Source of the DNA: an uncultured Methanoregula sp. | GTDB taxonomy: Archaea > Halobacteriota > Methanomicrobia > Methanomicrobiales > Methanospirillaceae | Length of the DNA stretch: 64,000 nt | Assembly (NCBI RefSeq): GCF_963678795.1 | Contig: NZ_OY787453.1 | Coordinates: 1,178,001-1,242,000, forward strand | Direction: 5' to 3' | Shown here: one piece after another, positions 1 to 8,251 of the stretch | Layout: every line of letters starts with the position of its first letter | Numbering within the stretch: the first letter of the stretch is position 1 | Translations under genes and position numbers: made by a program | Notes under the pieces: model-generated | What the model was told of the DNA's origin: nothing | What the model saw: only the letters and a program-made list of their open reading frames with translations | Database searches by the model: none

Positions 1-318
1 GTGCTTGCATGCCTGTCCGGTCTCACGCGGGACCAGCACATCATCTTCGAGCATCTTAAGCCATGCCGTCTGGTCAGCGAAGAACGGAAGTTCATTCCCT
101 ACAGGATCTTCTCCCACGTGCGCGACTATACCGCCATGGACCGGATGACTACCTATTCGGACGATGAGATCCGCAGGATAATTGGTCCTGCATTCACCTG
201 CAGCTACTCCGATATGGACAAAATGGAGAAGAGAAGGACCGGGACGAACACCTATTTCCCGACTCCTGAATCCGGCTGGCTTTCCTGTGCCATCGCATCC
301 CGCGGGACAGGGAAATAA
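1..318 (+). CDS. Hypothetical protein, C-terminal part (cut by window start)
   Basis: Open reading frame running from the first base to a TAA at 316-318. G/C is strongly favoured at third codon positions, as in the neighbouring genes, so it is very likely coding. The first codon is a GTG exactly at the window edge, so the true start is probably upstream. The visible 105 residues are rich in charged residues (for example DDEIRR and DKMEKRR) and show no membrane segment or motif I recognise. No function can be assigned. It converges with the alpha/beta hydrolase gene that ends at 371. Confidence 0.55.
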   Translation: MLACLSGLTRDQHIIFEHLKPCRLVSEERKFIPYRIFSHVRDYTAMDRMTTYSDDEIRRIIGPAFTCSYSDMDKMEKRRTGTNTYFPTPESGWLSCAIASRGTGK

Positions 319-370
319 CCAAAAAACCTCCGGTATCCCTCTCCCCGGTTTCACGAAAAAATGCGGATAG

Positions 371-1453
371 TTACCGGCCACTGCGCACGTCATCGACAAC
401 GGTGCGAATCGACCCCGTCACCAGCTCCGGCTCATCGAGCTGGATATAGTGGCTGCTGTTGTGGGCAATGAGGTACATTCCCTGTGGCGATTCTGTTGCC
501 ATCTCCTTCTGGAGGGTCCGGAACACCTCGTTGGCATACGTATTTCCGGCAGGGTCTGCGGAGAAACCCATCTCCTGGCCGGAGGAGATCACTACCAGGG
601 GAATGTTGATGAGTGTTGTAATGTTCTCACGGGATACTTCGTCCCAGACCTGAAACGCACGTTCCCCTTCAGTTGCGCAGGAGTACCAGAACCAGGGTTC
701 CGTTGCCCAGAGTGCCCGGAATGCATGGTACTCCCATGAGGGCAGGCGGGGATCGCTGTACTTTTCTACCAGGGAGAGGTTTCGTGCAAACGTACCTTTC
801 GCAGATTCCCATCCCATCTGGCGCAACAGGGATGCCCTGACCGCAACCGCAGCCTTCATCTCACGGGTGAAGTTTTCACCGGTCCGGGCCATCTGCCATT
901 CTGAGCCCGGGTCAACCAATACCATCCCGCGAACCTCATCCGGGTACCGGTGGGCATAATATCTCATGTACACTCCCCCGAGTGAATGGCCAACCAGCAC
1001 ATAGGGAGGTGTGATATTCGCCATGGAGAGGAGGGTGTGAAGACTGCCGGTTACGTTACGGGCAGTGACGGGGCCGGGGCCCGGGTCGCTCCACCCGTAA
1101 CCCTGCCGGTCGTACGTGCAGACCCGGGTGAACTTTGAAACATTCTGCTGTACGAGCGCCCAGGAGAGCGAGCAGTCGCCGGACCCGGCTTCCATGATCA
1201 CCGCGGGACTTCCTTCTCCCTGGCAACGGATGTGCATCCGGGTCCCGTTGACATCATAGAGCATGCCCGGTGCGGGATACTCTGCCCTGATATGCTGCAT
1301 CAGGTCTTCCGGTGAAGGAGTTTGTATCGGTGCGCTGACGGGAGCCGGGGAACTGCCCGTATTTATACACCCGGCGCCGAGAAGCAGGCCAGAGAGACAG
1401 AATACAAGGATAACCGCTTTATAATTACAGGGCATTTCTGTTCCATTCCTCAC
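371..1453 (-). CDS. Exported alpha/beta hydrolase lipoprotein
   Basis: A 360-residue protein with an N-terminal hydrophobic signal followed by a lipobox (LGAGC near residue 29), so it is probably anchored at the outer face of the cell membrane. The body shows the alpha/beta hydrolase order: an oxyanion-side strand (VIMEAGSG), the strand and turn YDRQGYGWSD, and the nucleophile elbow GHSLGG near residue 155. A His near the C-terminus (IAHNSSHYIQLDEP) can complete the triad. Family knowledge says esterase, lipase or epoxide-hydrolase-like activity; the substrate cannot be read. A second Met six codons in is an alternative start. It is transcribed alone and ends 52 bases from the convergent partial gene. 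Confidence 0.85.
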   Translation of the reverse strand: MRNGTEMPCNYKAVILVFCLSGLLLGAGCINTGSSPAPVSAPIQTPSPEDLMQHIRAEYPAPGMLYDVNGTRMHIRCQGEGSPAVIMEAGSGDCSLSWALVQQNVSKFTRVCTYDRQGYGWSDPGPGPVTARNVTGSLHTLLSMANITPPYVLVGHSLGGVYMRYYAHRYPDEVRGMVLVDPGSEWQMARTGENFTREMKAAVAVRASLLRQMGWESAKGTFARNLSLVEKYSDPRLPSWEYHAFRALWATEPWFWYSCATEGERAFQVWDEVSRENITTLINIPLVVISSGQEMGFSADPAGNTYANEVFRTLQKEMATESPQGMYLIAHNSSHYIQLDEPELVTGSIRTVVDDVRSGR

Positions 1454-1678
1454 CAGACGGGCAAATGCCGGGGTGATTTCAGGTTAATCTCTCATGGGCT
1501 TCTCCATATGATAACCCTGCCGGAGTCTGGCCGGGTGCCCGGGGTACGGGCTCCGGAAAATGTGCACCTGTCAACACGTTTTGGAAAGTTAGTAGGAACG
1601 GAAAGGGTTCAACTACCCGGAACCGGATCGTCAATGCATTAATATCAGGAACACACCAACCACACACATACAGAATAT

Positions 1679-1963
1679 ATGGACCCACTCGCACTCCTCC
1701 GTCAGCACGAACCGGAACTTAAAGGGCGGTTCGGTGTGGCGAAGATCGGCATCTTCGGCTCGTTCTCACGCGGAGAGGAGCGACCGGACAGCGATGTTGA
1801 CGTCCTCGTCACGTTCCAGACGGGCAGAAAAACGTTTGATAATTTTATGGGAACCAAATTCTATCTCGAAGATCTCTTCAAACGAAAAGTTGATCTGGTG
1901 ACGGATGCTGCGCTCAAGCCTCTCATCCGCGATCCGATTCTTCAGGACGTTGTCTATGCCTAG
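1679..1963 (+). CDS. MNT-type nucleotidyltransferase (antitoxin-like)
   Basis: A 94-residue minimal nucleotidyltransferase. The signature is visible: GS at residues 27-28 (IFGSFSRGE), then the metal-binding pair D39-x-D41 (DSDVDVLV). Proteins of this size usually sit beside a HEPN gene, and here the stop overlaps the ATG of a HEPN gene by 8 bases, so the two are translationally coupled. In characterised HEPN/MNT pairs the MNT protein neutralises the HEPN ribonuclease, in some systems by AMPylating it; that role here is inferred from family and context. The ATG lies close behind an A/T-rich promoter-like stretch, so the message may be nearly leaderless. Confidence 0.85.
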   Translation: MDPLALLRQHEPELKGRFGVAKIGIFGSFSRGEERPDSDVDVLVTFQTGRKTFDNFMGTKFYLEDLFKRKVDLVTDAALKPLIRDPILQDVVYA

Positions 1964-2309
1964 GTCCCAGCTGCTCTACCTGAACGATATTTCAGAGGCC
2001 GCAGGAAATATCCGGTCGTATGCCGGTGATCTGACCTTCGAGAAGTTCAAAAACGATCGGATGAGAGTCGATGCGGTTGTACGTAATTTTGAAGTAATCG
2101 GAGAAGCGGTCAAGAACCTGGGCGATGACCTGAAGGTATAGTTCCCGGCAACTGACTGGAAAGCCGTTGCCGGGTTCCGCGACACCCTGATTCATGGATA
2201 TTTCGGTATTGACCTGGAGATTCTCTGGGATATCATCGTGCACAAGATCCCGGTGCTGCAAAAAGAGATCGCCGCTATTATCGCACACGAGAAAGCGAAG
2301 AACAAATGA
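1956..2309 (+). pseudogene. HEPN-domain toxin gene with in-frame amber codon
   Basis: Reading from ATG 1956 gives 61 residues typical of the small HEPN family, then a TAG at 2139-2141, then 55 further residues in the same frame to a TGA at 2307-2309. The part after the TAG contains the catalytic motif R-D-T-L-I-H followed by GYF, which is the Rx4H ribonuclease motif of HEPN proteins, so the stop separates the active site from the N-terminal helices. The codon before and after match the expected family alignment, where a Lys or similar residue (AAG to TAG) would fit. It overlaps the antitoxin-like MNT gene by 8 bases. Readings are a nonsense-inactivated toxin, a sequencing error, or (less likely) readthrough or pyrrolysine. 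Confidence 0.75.
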
Positions 2310-2385
2310 ATAAAATCCCGATTCTCTTTCTCTGAAATTTCAAAGGATAATCAAACATTCTTGGCCAAGGTCCGGGGACGGGAAA

Positions 2386-2432
2386 CTTCCGGCCCAGGTC
2401 CCACCTGTCCCTGCTGAAACCCGGAGTCTGGC
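2386..2432 (+). repeat. Partial copy of the 0-9 kb intergenic repeat
   Basis: This segment between two convergent gene ends resembles the first half of the longer copies at 4344, 6280 and 8252: a GGCC-rich start, then CCCACC-GTCCC and GAAACCCGG-GTCTGGCC-like blocks. It stops where those copies go on to their second half, so it appears truncated. Confidence 0.5.
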
Positions 2433-2561
2433 CCTGCTCCGATTCTTTTTTAATGCCCATGGCGGGAGGCGGTGGCGGGAGAAAGAAGAACGGTATATTG
2501 CTGTGTTGTACCCGCAGCCCTTAAGGACAACGGATCCCATCGACGGCAGGTTAAGGAATGT

Positions 2562-3566
2562 TCATTTTGTGAACCCTGCCTTTGCGGCAAGGGAAGGTAC
2601 ACCCGCCATGAGCCAGAAGGTAACCCCGGCCATGCTGAGAAACACGGCGATCTGAGGGGACAGGGCCGCGATGCCAAGGTACACCCATACTCCCGGGATC
2701 GCCGCGTTGATGAGAAGGACGGATATGGTTCCTGCAAAGATGACTCCTGCCCGCCGCTTCAAATCTGCCGGGGGGTTCCACCCGCCACGGGATTGAAGGA
2801 ACTCATAACCGAAGAGACTCCCGAAGATAATGCCGGCAGCACCCCAGGCGTACTGGATGCGATCCGGATGAATCACCGCGCCGGTCTGCTGGCGGGCAAG
2901 CTCAATCCATGGTGCCGGTACCTGCCAGCCGCCGAGCGATAAGTATGCCGGGACCACGAGCAGGATCGGAATTGCAGAGACAAAGGCAAACAGGGCAAGG
3001 CGGGCTGGCCGGGAGAGCCGGCCGGCGTATTCCTCCGCCTTCGGCGCTGCGAGCAGGAAAACGACCAGGAGGAGAAGGCCAAGAATCCATCCCCCGAGAA
3101 TATCGAGAAGATAATGGATGCCGGAGAAAATCCGCACGATACTTGTGGCAAGGAGCAGGAGACAGCAGATAATAACAACCGGGTAGCGCCGGACCAGCAG
3201 CGCAATGTACCCGTACACAACCGCGCCGGACATGGCGGCACCGGACGGGAACCCGAATGAAGAATGGGCGGAAAATGCCTTGACTGCTGCCGAGACCCAA
3301 TAGGGCCGGGGCATATGACAGGCCAGTTTGGCTGCCTCGTTCAGGCCGACGTTCAATCCGAAAAGCGTAGCAAGCCGGACCCCGTACCGGGGATGCAGCC
3401 CGAGCGAGATTAAGGAGATGATAAGGATGTACCACGGCATTGAGTCCAAAAATTCCCCCCGGGTGAAAAATGCAGTGACCGTCGGTGAGAAGTTCTGGAC
3501 TGCGATATTGATTCCCGGATCCATCAGCAGCCCGAAATCCATGGTTAAGAATATGGGAGACTTCAT
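2562..3566 (-). CDS. PAP2-family integral membrane protein with altered active site
   Basis: A 334-residue multi-pass membrane protein of the phosphatidic-acid phosphatase 2 superfamily. Motif 1 (K-x6-RP) is seen as KLACHMPRP and motif 3 (R-x5-H-x3-D) as VRIFSGIHYLLD. Motif 2, usually PSGH, reads PSGA: the DNA at this point gives CCG TCC GGT GCC, so the catalytic-site His is replaced by Ala. A paralogue at 14349-15317 keeps PSGH and shares the flanking RPYWVS sequence. The family dephosphorylates lipid phosphates such as undecaprenyl or dolichyl phosphates; with the missing His this copy may be catalytically weak or have another role. Start: the first Met at 3566 is used; MDFGLL eight residues in is an alternative. 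Confidence 0.8.
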   Translation of the reverse strand: MKSPIFLTMDFGLLMDPGINIAVQNFSPTVTAFFTRGEFLDSMPWYILIISLISLGLHPRYGVRLATLFGLNVGLNEAAKLACHMPRPYWVSAAVKAFSAHSSFGFPSGAAMSGAVVYGYIALLVRRYPVVIICCLLLLATSIVRIFSGIHYLLDILGGWILGLLLLVVFLLAAPKAEEYAGRLSRPARLALFAFVSAIPILLVVPAYLSLGGWQVPAPWIELARQQTGAVIHPDRIQYAWGAAGIIFGSLFGYEFLQSRGGWNPPADLKRRAGVIFAGTISVLLINAAIPGVWVYLGIAALSPQIAVFLSMAGVTFWLMAGVPSLAAKAGFTK

Positions 3567-3610
3567 TATGAAAATGCTTCTTTCGGTGCGGTATTACGTG
3601 ACTGCACGAC

Positions 3611-3714
3611 TCGGGGGCTGTCCGGTCTCGCGTAACGGCCCAGCCGGGGCCGGTGAACCCGGGGAGTGTGGCAATTGCCCGGAACAGGAACGGGCACCGG
3701 GACTTGCGGGTACC
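3611..3714 (+). repeat. Copy of the 0-9 kb intergenic repeat
   Basis: The gene-free stretch between the divergent PAP2 gene (start 3566) and hicB (start 3902) holds a repeat copy with GGGGGCTGTCCGGTCTC, GTAACGGCCCAGCC and GGAACAGGAACGGGCACCGG blocks, closely matching the copies at 4344-4481, 6280-6430 and 8252-8378. The central block around GATCGCATGCCGTTT of the other copies is replaced here. Confidence 0.65.
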
Positions 3715-3901
3715 TGGCAACCCGGGCAACTTGATGGTCATTTCCGGGATCTTTTTCTTGTACAATTTTCTCGTAAGACTTTCCGGAGATAAGGGTACAT
3801 CTGCCCGGGTTGCCCGGAAAATATTCCGATACTTCCGGCACAGCCACATCCGGTTTTACATACTATTATCATCACAAAATCCAAAAAGATCGTACCTGAG
3901 T

Positions 3902-4135
3902 ATGAAAACCCTCATTGAAGTCCACAAGGAAGGAAAATATTTCGTGGCCGTCGATCTCCTCACGAATGTTGCCGACCAGGGCTTGTCAGAAGAGGTAGCT
4001 GTGCAGAACCTCAAGAAAGGACTTGAGGAGCATTACCAGCTGTTAATTGAACTGACACCCCGGGACCACAAGCTGACCTACCTGGACATTGAAGTGGATA
4101 ATCTTGTCAAAAATTCCTCTGCTGTCAGCTCTTGA
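3902..4135 (+). CDS. hicB: HicB-family antitoxin
   Basis: A 77-residue protein starting MKTLIEVHKEGKYFVAVD, the beta-strand rich partial RNase-H-like fold of HicB proteins, followed by a helix (LSEEVAVQNLKKGLEEHYQLL) and the LTYLDIEV strand. It is short and lacks an obvious C-terminal DNA-binding domain, as in the small HicB class. The ATG at 3902 is preferred because upstream residues in the frame belong to the intergenic repeat. It overlaps the hicA reading frame, which supports a HicBA toxin-antitoxin pair with antitoxin first. HicB would bind and block HicA and usually represses its own promoter. Confidence 0.8.
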   Translation: MKTLIEVHKEGKYFVAVDLLTNVADQGLSEEVAVQNLKKGLEEHYQLLIELTPRDHKLTYLDIEVDNLVKNSSAVSS

Positions 4136-4328
4136 AATAATTAAGATTCTCGCGATTTTTGGTTTCAAACCGGTACGCCAGACCGGCAGCCATATTCATC
4201 TCCTGCATCTTGAAACCCGGCGACTCGTCACGGTTCCAAACCATCCGGAGATCGCCACGGGTACATTGCTCTCGATTCTCAAGCAGGCAAATATTGAAAA
4301 GGAAGAGTTCCTGAAGCACGTAAAGTGA
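4104..4328 (+). CDS. hicA: HicA-family mRNA interferase toxin
   Basis: A 74-residue protein when read from the TTG at 4104 (start MSKIPLLSALEIIKIL), which matches the usual HicA N-terminus; TTG 4089 is an alternative. The dsRBD-like fold is indicated by the order helix, TGSH with the catalytic His at about residue 30, then RRLVTVPNH and TGTLLSILKQANIEKEEFL. HicA toxins cleave mRNA during translation. The gene overlaps the end of hicB by 32 bases, so expression is likely coupled. The toxin looks intact: the key His and the C-terminal helix are present. Confidence 0.85.
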   Translation: MSKIPLLSALEIIKILAIFGFKPVRQTGSHIHLLHLETRRLVTVPNHPEIATGTLLSILKQANIEKEEFLKHVK

Positions 4329-4343
4329 CCGCTACTTCCGATA

Positions 4344-4481
4344 CCGGAAGGCCGGGCCCCACCCATCCCATCAGAAACCCGGGGGCTGGCCGGGTCTCGT
4401 GTAACGGGGCAGCCGGGGGCCGGTCATCGCATGCCGTTTGGCAATTGGCCGGAATATGAACGGGCACCGGGACGTGCAGGT
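4344..4481 (+). repeat. Full copy of the 0-9 kb intergenic repeat
   Basis: Between the 3' ends of hicA and the convergent 110-residue gene. It runs from CCGGAAGGCCGGG through GGGGGCTGGCCGGGTCTC, CGGTCATCGCATGCCGTTTG and GGAATATGAACGGGCACCGG. It shares these blocks in the same order with 6280-6430 and, with small changes, 8252-8378. No reading frame is common to the copies. Confidence 0.7.
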
Positions 4482-4500
4482 ATATTCCGGCTCAACGGGA

Positions 4501-4833
4501 TCATATATGATTCCCTTGCGGAGAACCCAGCCGGATCTTCATCTTTTCACGGATTGACTCCTCCACACCTTTCAGTTTTATCATGCCCGGCTCGCCATCG
4601 CGGGAATAATAGAGCAGGAGATGAAAATAGTCCGCCACGAGGTCATGGAACTCTTTTTTGTACCGCACCTCGACATTGCTGTCCCCGATAAAACCCTTTA
4701 TGGAGATGAACTGCTCTTTTTCAAACGAGAAGTACGGCTTTCTGAGATGGTCGAGAGACCGGACTGTGCCGAAGTTTTCCAGGAATCTCAGGAAGCCTTC
4801 AGTCAGCGGTTCATCGAGTACGTACTCTTTCAT
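4501..4833 (-). CDS. Hypothetical protein, 110 residues
   Basis: Start MKEYVLDEPL is chosen because the open frame upstream overlaps the aminotransferase coding sequence and its stop. The protein is soluble and mixed alpha/beta, with acidic N-terminus (DEPLTEGFLRFLENFG) and a central FSFEKEQFISIKGFIGD strand region; it has no cysteines and no membrane segment. I do not recognise the family. It begins 22 bases after the stop of the class V aminotransferase and is on the same strand, so it is probably the last gene of that transcript. Confidence 0.6.
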   Translation of the reverse strand: MKEYVLDEPLTEGFLRFLENFGTVRSLDHLRKPYFSFEKEQFISIKGFIGDSNVEVRYKKEFHDLVADYFHLLLYYSRDGEPGMIKLKGVEESIREKMKIRLGSPQGNHI

Positions 4834-4855
4834 AAGCGAGCCGTCAACGCAGACT

Positions 4856-6040
4856 TTAGTCTGAACGGACCTGAGTATCCGCACTCTCTGCCACCTCACG
4901 GATCGCTTCTGCTGCTGCTCTGCATTCATCGCGGGTATTGAAATACGAGAAACTTGCCCGGATACACCCTTTCCCCTCATCAATGCGTTCATGGACGAGC
5001 GGGGCGCAGTGGAGCCCGGTCCTCGTGATCACGTTATAGGCCCGGGCGAGGATGAATCCCACTTCATGATTCTCAATGCCGGCGATGTCGAACGACACAA
5101 CCGGGAGGTCCGGGTTTTCATTATAGATGGTGATGCCCCGTACTTCCTTGAGTTCGCTGATGAAAAAACGGGTAAGATCCGTATTCTTCTTATCAATTGC
5201 TTCCAGACCGGTCGAGGTTATGAACCGTATCCCGGCATAGAGCGATGCGATGCCGGGGTAGTTGTGTGTCCCCGCCTCAAACCGCATCGGCATACCGAAG
5301 GGATGGGTGAGCGTCCGGGAATCAGTACCCGTGCCACCCTGCCGGGTTATCGCGACTGCATCCGGTTCAGAGATGAAGAACCCGCCAATACCGGGAATGC
5401 CGAAGAGTGCCTTGTGCCCGGTGAAAACGAATGCCCCAACCGGTATATCCGAAAGATCGACTGGAATATGGCCGGCGGTCTGGGCACCATCCACGATGAA
5501 GAAAATATCGTTGGCATGGAGATATTCTGCAATCGGTTTGATATCCTGCACGGACCCGAGCACATTGCTCCCGTGCGTCATCACGACCAGGCGGGTATCT
5601 TCGCAGATTGCCTTTTTTATCGCAGCAAGGTTCACGCGGGTATCGGTGAAAGGTACAACCGAGAGCCTGATCGCCCCGTCCTGCTTCAGCGCGATGAGCG
5701 GGCGGAGCACCGAGTTGTGTTCGAGTTCTGTGGTGATTGTATGGAGCGGCACACCGGACTTTTTTACAAATCCGTGGATCAGCAGGTTGAGTGAATCGGT
5801 GGCGTTCTGGGTAAAGATGAAGTGCCCGGGTGGTCCGGTATGGAAAAATGCTGCAAGGGCCTCACGTGCGGCAGAAGGATAATCCATGGATCCATTGCCC
5901 GTTGTCCTCCCGGGTTCGTGCAGCGGTTGTCGCAGGCATTTTGCAACTTCCTCTAGTACCTCAGACGGTTTTGGCCATGTCGTGGCAGCATTATTGAGGT
6001 AAATGAGCGGGGATTGGGCATCCGGTGATTCGGGATTCAT
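4856..6040 (-). CDS. Class V aminotransferase / cysteine desulfurase-like PLP enzyme
   Basis: A 394-residue fold-type I PLP enzyme. The landmarks are YLNNAATTWPKP near residue 14, the PLP-stacking His in ELEHNS (108), the Asp in DGAQTAGH (184) and the Schiff-base Lys in TGHKALFG (210). A Cys sits at 345 in TGLHCAP, in the region that carries the sulfur-accepting Cys in NifS/SufS enzymes, so cysteine desulfurase activity is plausible. A clear ribosome site (AAAGGAGGG) lies 7 bases before the ATG. The gene follows a DsrE-like remnant by 34 bases, which also points to sulfur transfer. Selenocysteine lyase or another class V activity cannot be excluded. Confidence 0.85.
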   Translation of the reverse strand: MNPESPDAQSPLIYLNNAATTWPKPSEVLEEVAKCLRQPLHEPGRTTGNGSMDYPSAAREALAAFFHTGPPGHFIFTQNATDSLNLLIHGFVKKSGVPLHTITTELEHNSVLRPLIALKQDGAIRLSVVPFTDTRVNLAAIKKAICEDTRLVVMTHGSNVLGSVQDIKPIAEYLHANDIFFIVDGAQTAGHIPVDLSDIPVGAFVFTGHKALFGIPGIGGFFISEPDAVAITRQGGTGTDSRTLTHPFGMPMRFEAGTHNYPGIASLYAGIRFITSTGLEAIDKKNTDLTRFFISELKEVRGITIYNENPDLPVVSFDIAGIENHEVGFILARAYNVITRTGLHCAPLVHERIDEGKGCIRASFSYFNTRDECRAAAEAIREVAESADTQVRSD

Positions 6041-6074
6041 TGGGGTTCCCTCCTTTTACTCTTCGTTATTCGTT

Positions 6075-6191
6075 TTACCCGAAGGTAAGAATTTTGTCGG
6101 ATTCTTCAACCATTTCCAGGAGATCCTCCATCGTATGGAGGGGACACACAACTTCCGGTTCATTGGTCCCTAAAACAATTCCTATCTTCAC
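6075..6191 (-). pseudogene. DsrE-like sulfur-relay protein remnant with internal deletion
   Basis: A 38-residue frame that starts at GTG 6191 behind a good ribosome site (GAGGTG). It reads VKIGIVLGTNEPEVV and then directly CPLHTMEDLLEMVEES, ending DKILTFG. The first part looks like the N-terminal strand of DsrE/DsrF-type proteins (normally about 115 residues) and the second part like their C-terminal helix and final strand; the middle, about 75 residues, is absent. This reading rests on my memory of the family. Start, ribosome site and stop are intact, so the mini-protein may still be made. It is just upstream of the cysteine-desulfurase-like gene. Confidence 0.5.
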
Positions 6192-6279
6192 TACCGCACC
6201 TCAGTACACATGTTCTCCTAACTGCATCGTATAAACCATTTCCCTCACCAGAATAAGAAATAACGAAAAGGGCTCAACT

Positions 6280-6430
6280 ACTCCGGAACCGGAAGGCCGG
6301 GTCCCACCCGTCCCCGCTGAAACCCGGGGGCTGGCCGCGTCTCCGCGTAATGGCCCAGCCTTGAGCCGGTGATCGCATGCCGTTTGACAATTGGCCGGAA
6401 TATGAACGGGCACCGGGACTTGTGGGTACC
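6280..6430 (+). repeat. Full copy of the 0-9 kb intergenic repeat
   Basis: Lies in the divergent gap between the DsrE-like remnant and the carboxylesterase gene. It contains GGAAGGCCGGGTCCCACC, GGGGGCTGGCCGCGTCTCC, GATCGCATGCCGTTTGACAA and GGAATATGAACGGGCACCGG, in the same order and spacing as 4344-4481. A preceding AAAAGGGCTCAACTACTCCG block is also seen, in similar form, near 1600-1625. Confidence 0.7.
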
Positions 6431-6652
6431 GGAGATTTTGGGAGAGTGAACCCTGGAAACGACTGAGCAATACCAGAAAGGAAGGGCGGCTAAGAAAATG
6501 GCAGATACATAGCGTTAAAATATTGTAGCGTAATATTCACAAAAGTTCTCTGGTCTGATCCAGATGACAAAGAGAAGGCGGGTCCCTAAACAATCTGCCA
6601 TTCAGCGGAACCCTGGCACTTTTTGTCTGAAGGTAAAGGGGGATGATATCGT

Positions 6653-8197
6653 ATGCAATCGTGTAAAGTAACAAGTAGTGTTCTGGTAATCTGCCTAATC
6701 CTTATCGGATTTTCTTTCCTGGCAGGATGTACCCAGAAGGGACCGGATGCCGGTCTTGTGAAAACAGATGACAGAGTTGTCAAGACGGACGCCGGCTCGG
6801 TTTCAGGATTACAGCAGGGCAGTCTCCGGGTTTACACCGGCATCCCGTTCGCAGCTCCCCCGACCGGAGACCTGCGGTGGAGACCGCCCGCGCCAGTACA
6901 GCCCTGGAGCGGTGTGAAGGAAACGAAATTATACTCACCGGCTTGTCCTCAGCCGGCTGCTGTAGATCCCACCCTGAATATGAGCGAAGACTGCCTGTAT
7001 CTCAATGTCTGGACGCCTGCAAAGAGTGCTGACGAGAAACTGCCGGTCATGGTCTTTTTCTATGGCGGGGCATTTGGAACGATAGCCGGAAATATGCCGC
7101 TGTATAACGGCACAGTTCTCGCACAGAAAGGAGTCATTGTCGTCACGACCAATTACCGGGTGGGTGCTCTCGGGTTCCTCGCCCATCCCCAGCTCGATAA
7201 CGAGTCACCGCATAACATCTCGGGAAATTACGGGCTTCTCGATCAGATTGCTGCTATGCAGTGGGTCCAGCGTAATATCGGACAGTTCGGCGGTGACCCG
7301 TCCCGGGTGACTGTATTCGGGGAGTCAGCAGGAGCAGCAAGCACCCTCATACATCTTGTCAGCCCGGCAAGCACGGGGCTTTACCGGCAGGCTATTGTCG
7401 AGAGCGGTCCGCTGTGGACGAATGGGAGTATCGCGAGCATTGTCGATCCAAAAGTAAAAGCCGAACAGTGGGGGGAAGAGTACGCAAAAAGCCTTGGATA
7501 CCAGGGCCCGGATGCAATCCGGCAGATGCGAAATGTGAGTTACGGGGATCTGGTTAATGCAACACCGTGGCCGTCATCCTCGTTCTGGCTCGTGCATACC
7601 CTCCGGTTCAAGCCCGTGATTGACGGGTGGCTGATCCCCGACTCTCCGGATACCCTGTACCGTCTCCATCGTGAGAACCCGGTTCCCCTTATCATCGGGA
7701 CGAACAGCGATGAAGGGGCCACACTTGCTGCGGATGCGAACATGACCGTTCCGGAATACAAAACATTCGTCCAGAACCGGTTCGGGAAGGGTGCAGATAC
7801 GGTTCTCGCAAAGTATCCTGCTAATTCAACCGCAGAGGTCCAGATCCGCCTCGAACAGATCATGATGGACTACGACTTTAAAGACGCTGCGAAGTTTGTA
7901 GCGGGATCGATGGCAGACCTGAATGCAAGCACGTACCTGTACCAGTACTCCTATGTCCTGCCCAGTCAGCCTTATGGGGCGTTCCACGGGAGCGAAGCTA
8001 TCTTACTGTTTAAGGTCCCGATACGACCGGATCCGGTGACGGACTCGGTCTCTGACAATCTCGTGGATCTCTGGACCCGGTTCGCAAAGACCGGGAACCC
8101 GAACGGTGGGATGAATGTCACCTGGCCGAAGTATACCCGGGACGGGGGCCGGTATCTCGATATCGGGGCGGTCCCCATCGTGAAGAGCGGGTATTAG
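6653..8197 (+). CDS. Type B carboxylesterase lipoprotein
   Basis: A 514-residue exported protein. The signal peptide ends in a lipobox (FLAGC), and the mature part is a full carboxylesterase/para-nitrobenzyl-esterase domain: GIPFAAPPTGDLRW, EDCLYLNVW, the nucleophile elbow GESAGA near residue 223-227, the acid residue in TNSDEGA near 353 and the His in GAFHGSE near 445. The catalytic triad is complete. It hydrolyses carboxylic esters by family; the substrate is unknown. A ribosome site (GGGGGAT) precedes the ATG. Its signal peptide is nearly the same, at DNA level too, as that of the phosphoesterase at 44931, which suggests a shared or exchanged leader. Such enzymes are rare in methanogens and may come from bacteria. 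Confidence 0.9.
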   Translation: MQSCKVTSSVLVICLILIGFSFLAGCTQKGPDAGLVKTDDRVVKTDAGSVSGLQQGSLRVYTGIPFAAPPTGDLRWRPPAPVQPWSGVKETKLYSPACPQPAAVDPTLNMSEDCLYLNVWTPAKSADEKLPVMVFFYGGAFGTIAGNMPLYNGTVLAQKGVIVVTTNYRVGALGFLAHPQLDNESPHNISGNYGLLDQIAAMQWVQRNIGQFGGDPSRVTVFGESAGAASTLIHLVSPASTGLYRQAIVESGPLWTNGSIASIVDPKVKAEQWGEEYAKSLGYQGPDAIRQMRNVSYGDLVNATPWPSSSFWLVHTLRFKPVIDGWLIPDSPDTLYRLHRENPVPLIIGTNSDEGATLAADANMTVPEYKTFVQNRFGKGADTVLAKYPANSTAEVQIRLEQIMMDYDFKDAAKFVAGSMADLNASTYLYQYSYVLPSQPYGAFHGSEAILLFKVPIRPDPVTDSVSDNLVDLWTRFAKTGNPNGGMNVTWPKYTRDGGRYLDIGAVPIVKSGY

Positions 8198-8251
8198 ATC
8201 TCCTTTTTCAGCCGGATAAAATGAGCGGGCCGGAAAAATCCCGGGTTGCTC

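Noticed and set aside
1479..1694. 71-codon minus-strand frame before the MNT gene
   Set aside because: No coding bias, and it overlaps the probable promoter of the MNT/HEPN pair.
2139..2141. Pyrrolysine at the amber codon of the HEPN gene
   Set aside because: No pyl genes or amber tRNA are seen in the window, and HEPN proteins are not known to need it; a nonsense change is simpler.
2902..3849. Open frame of 315 codons antisense/out of frame to the PAP2 gene
   Set aside because: Codon bias and membrane pattern belong to the PAP2 frame; this one is a shadow rich in Arg and Pro.
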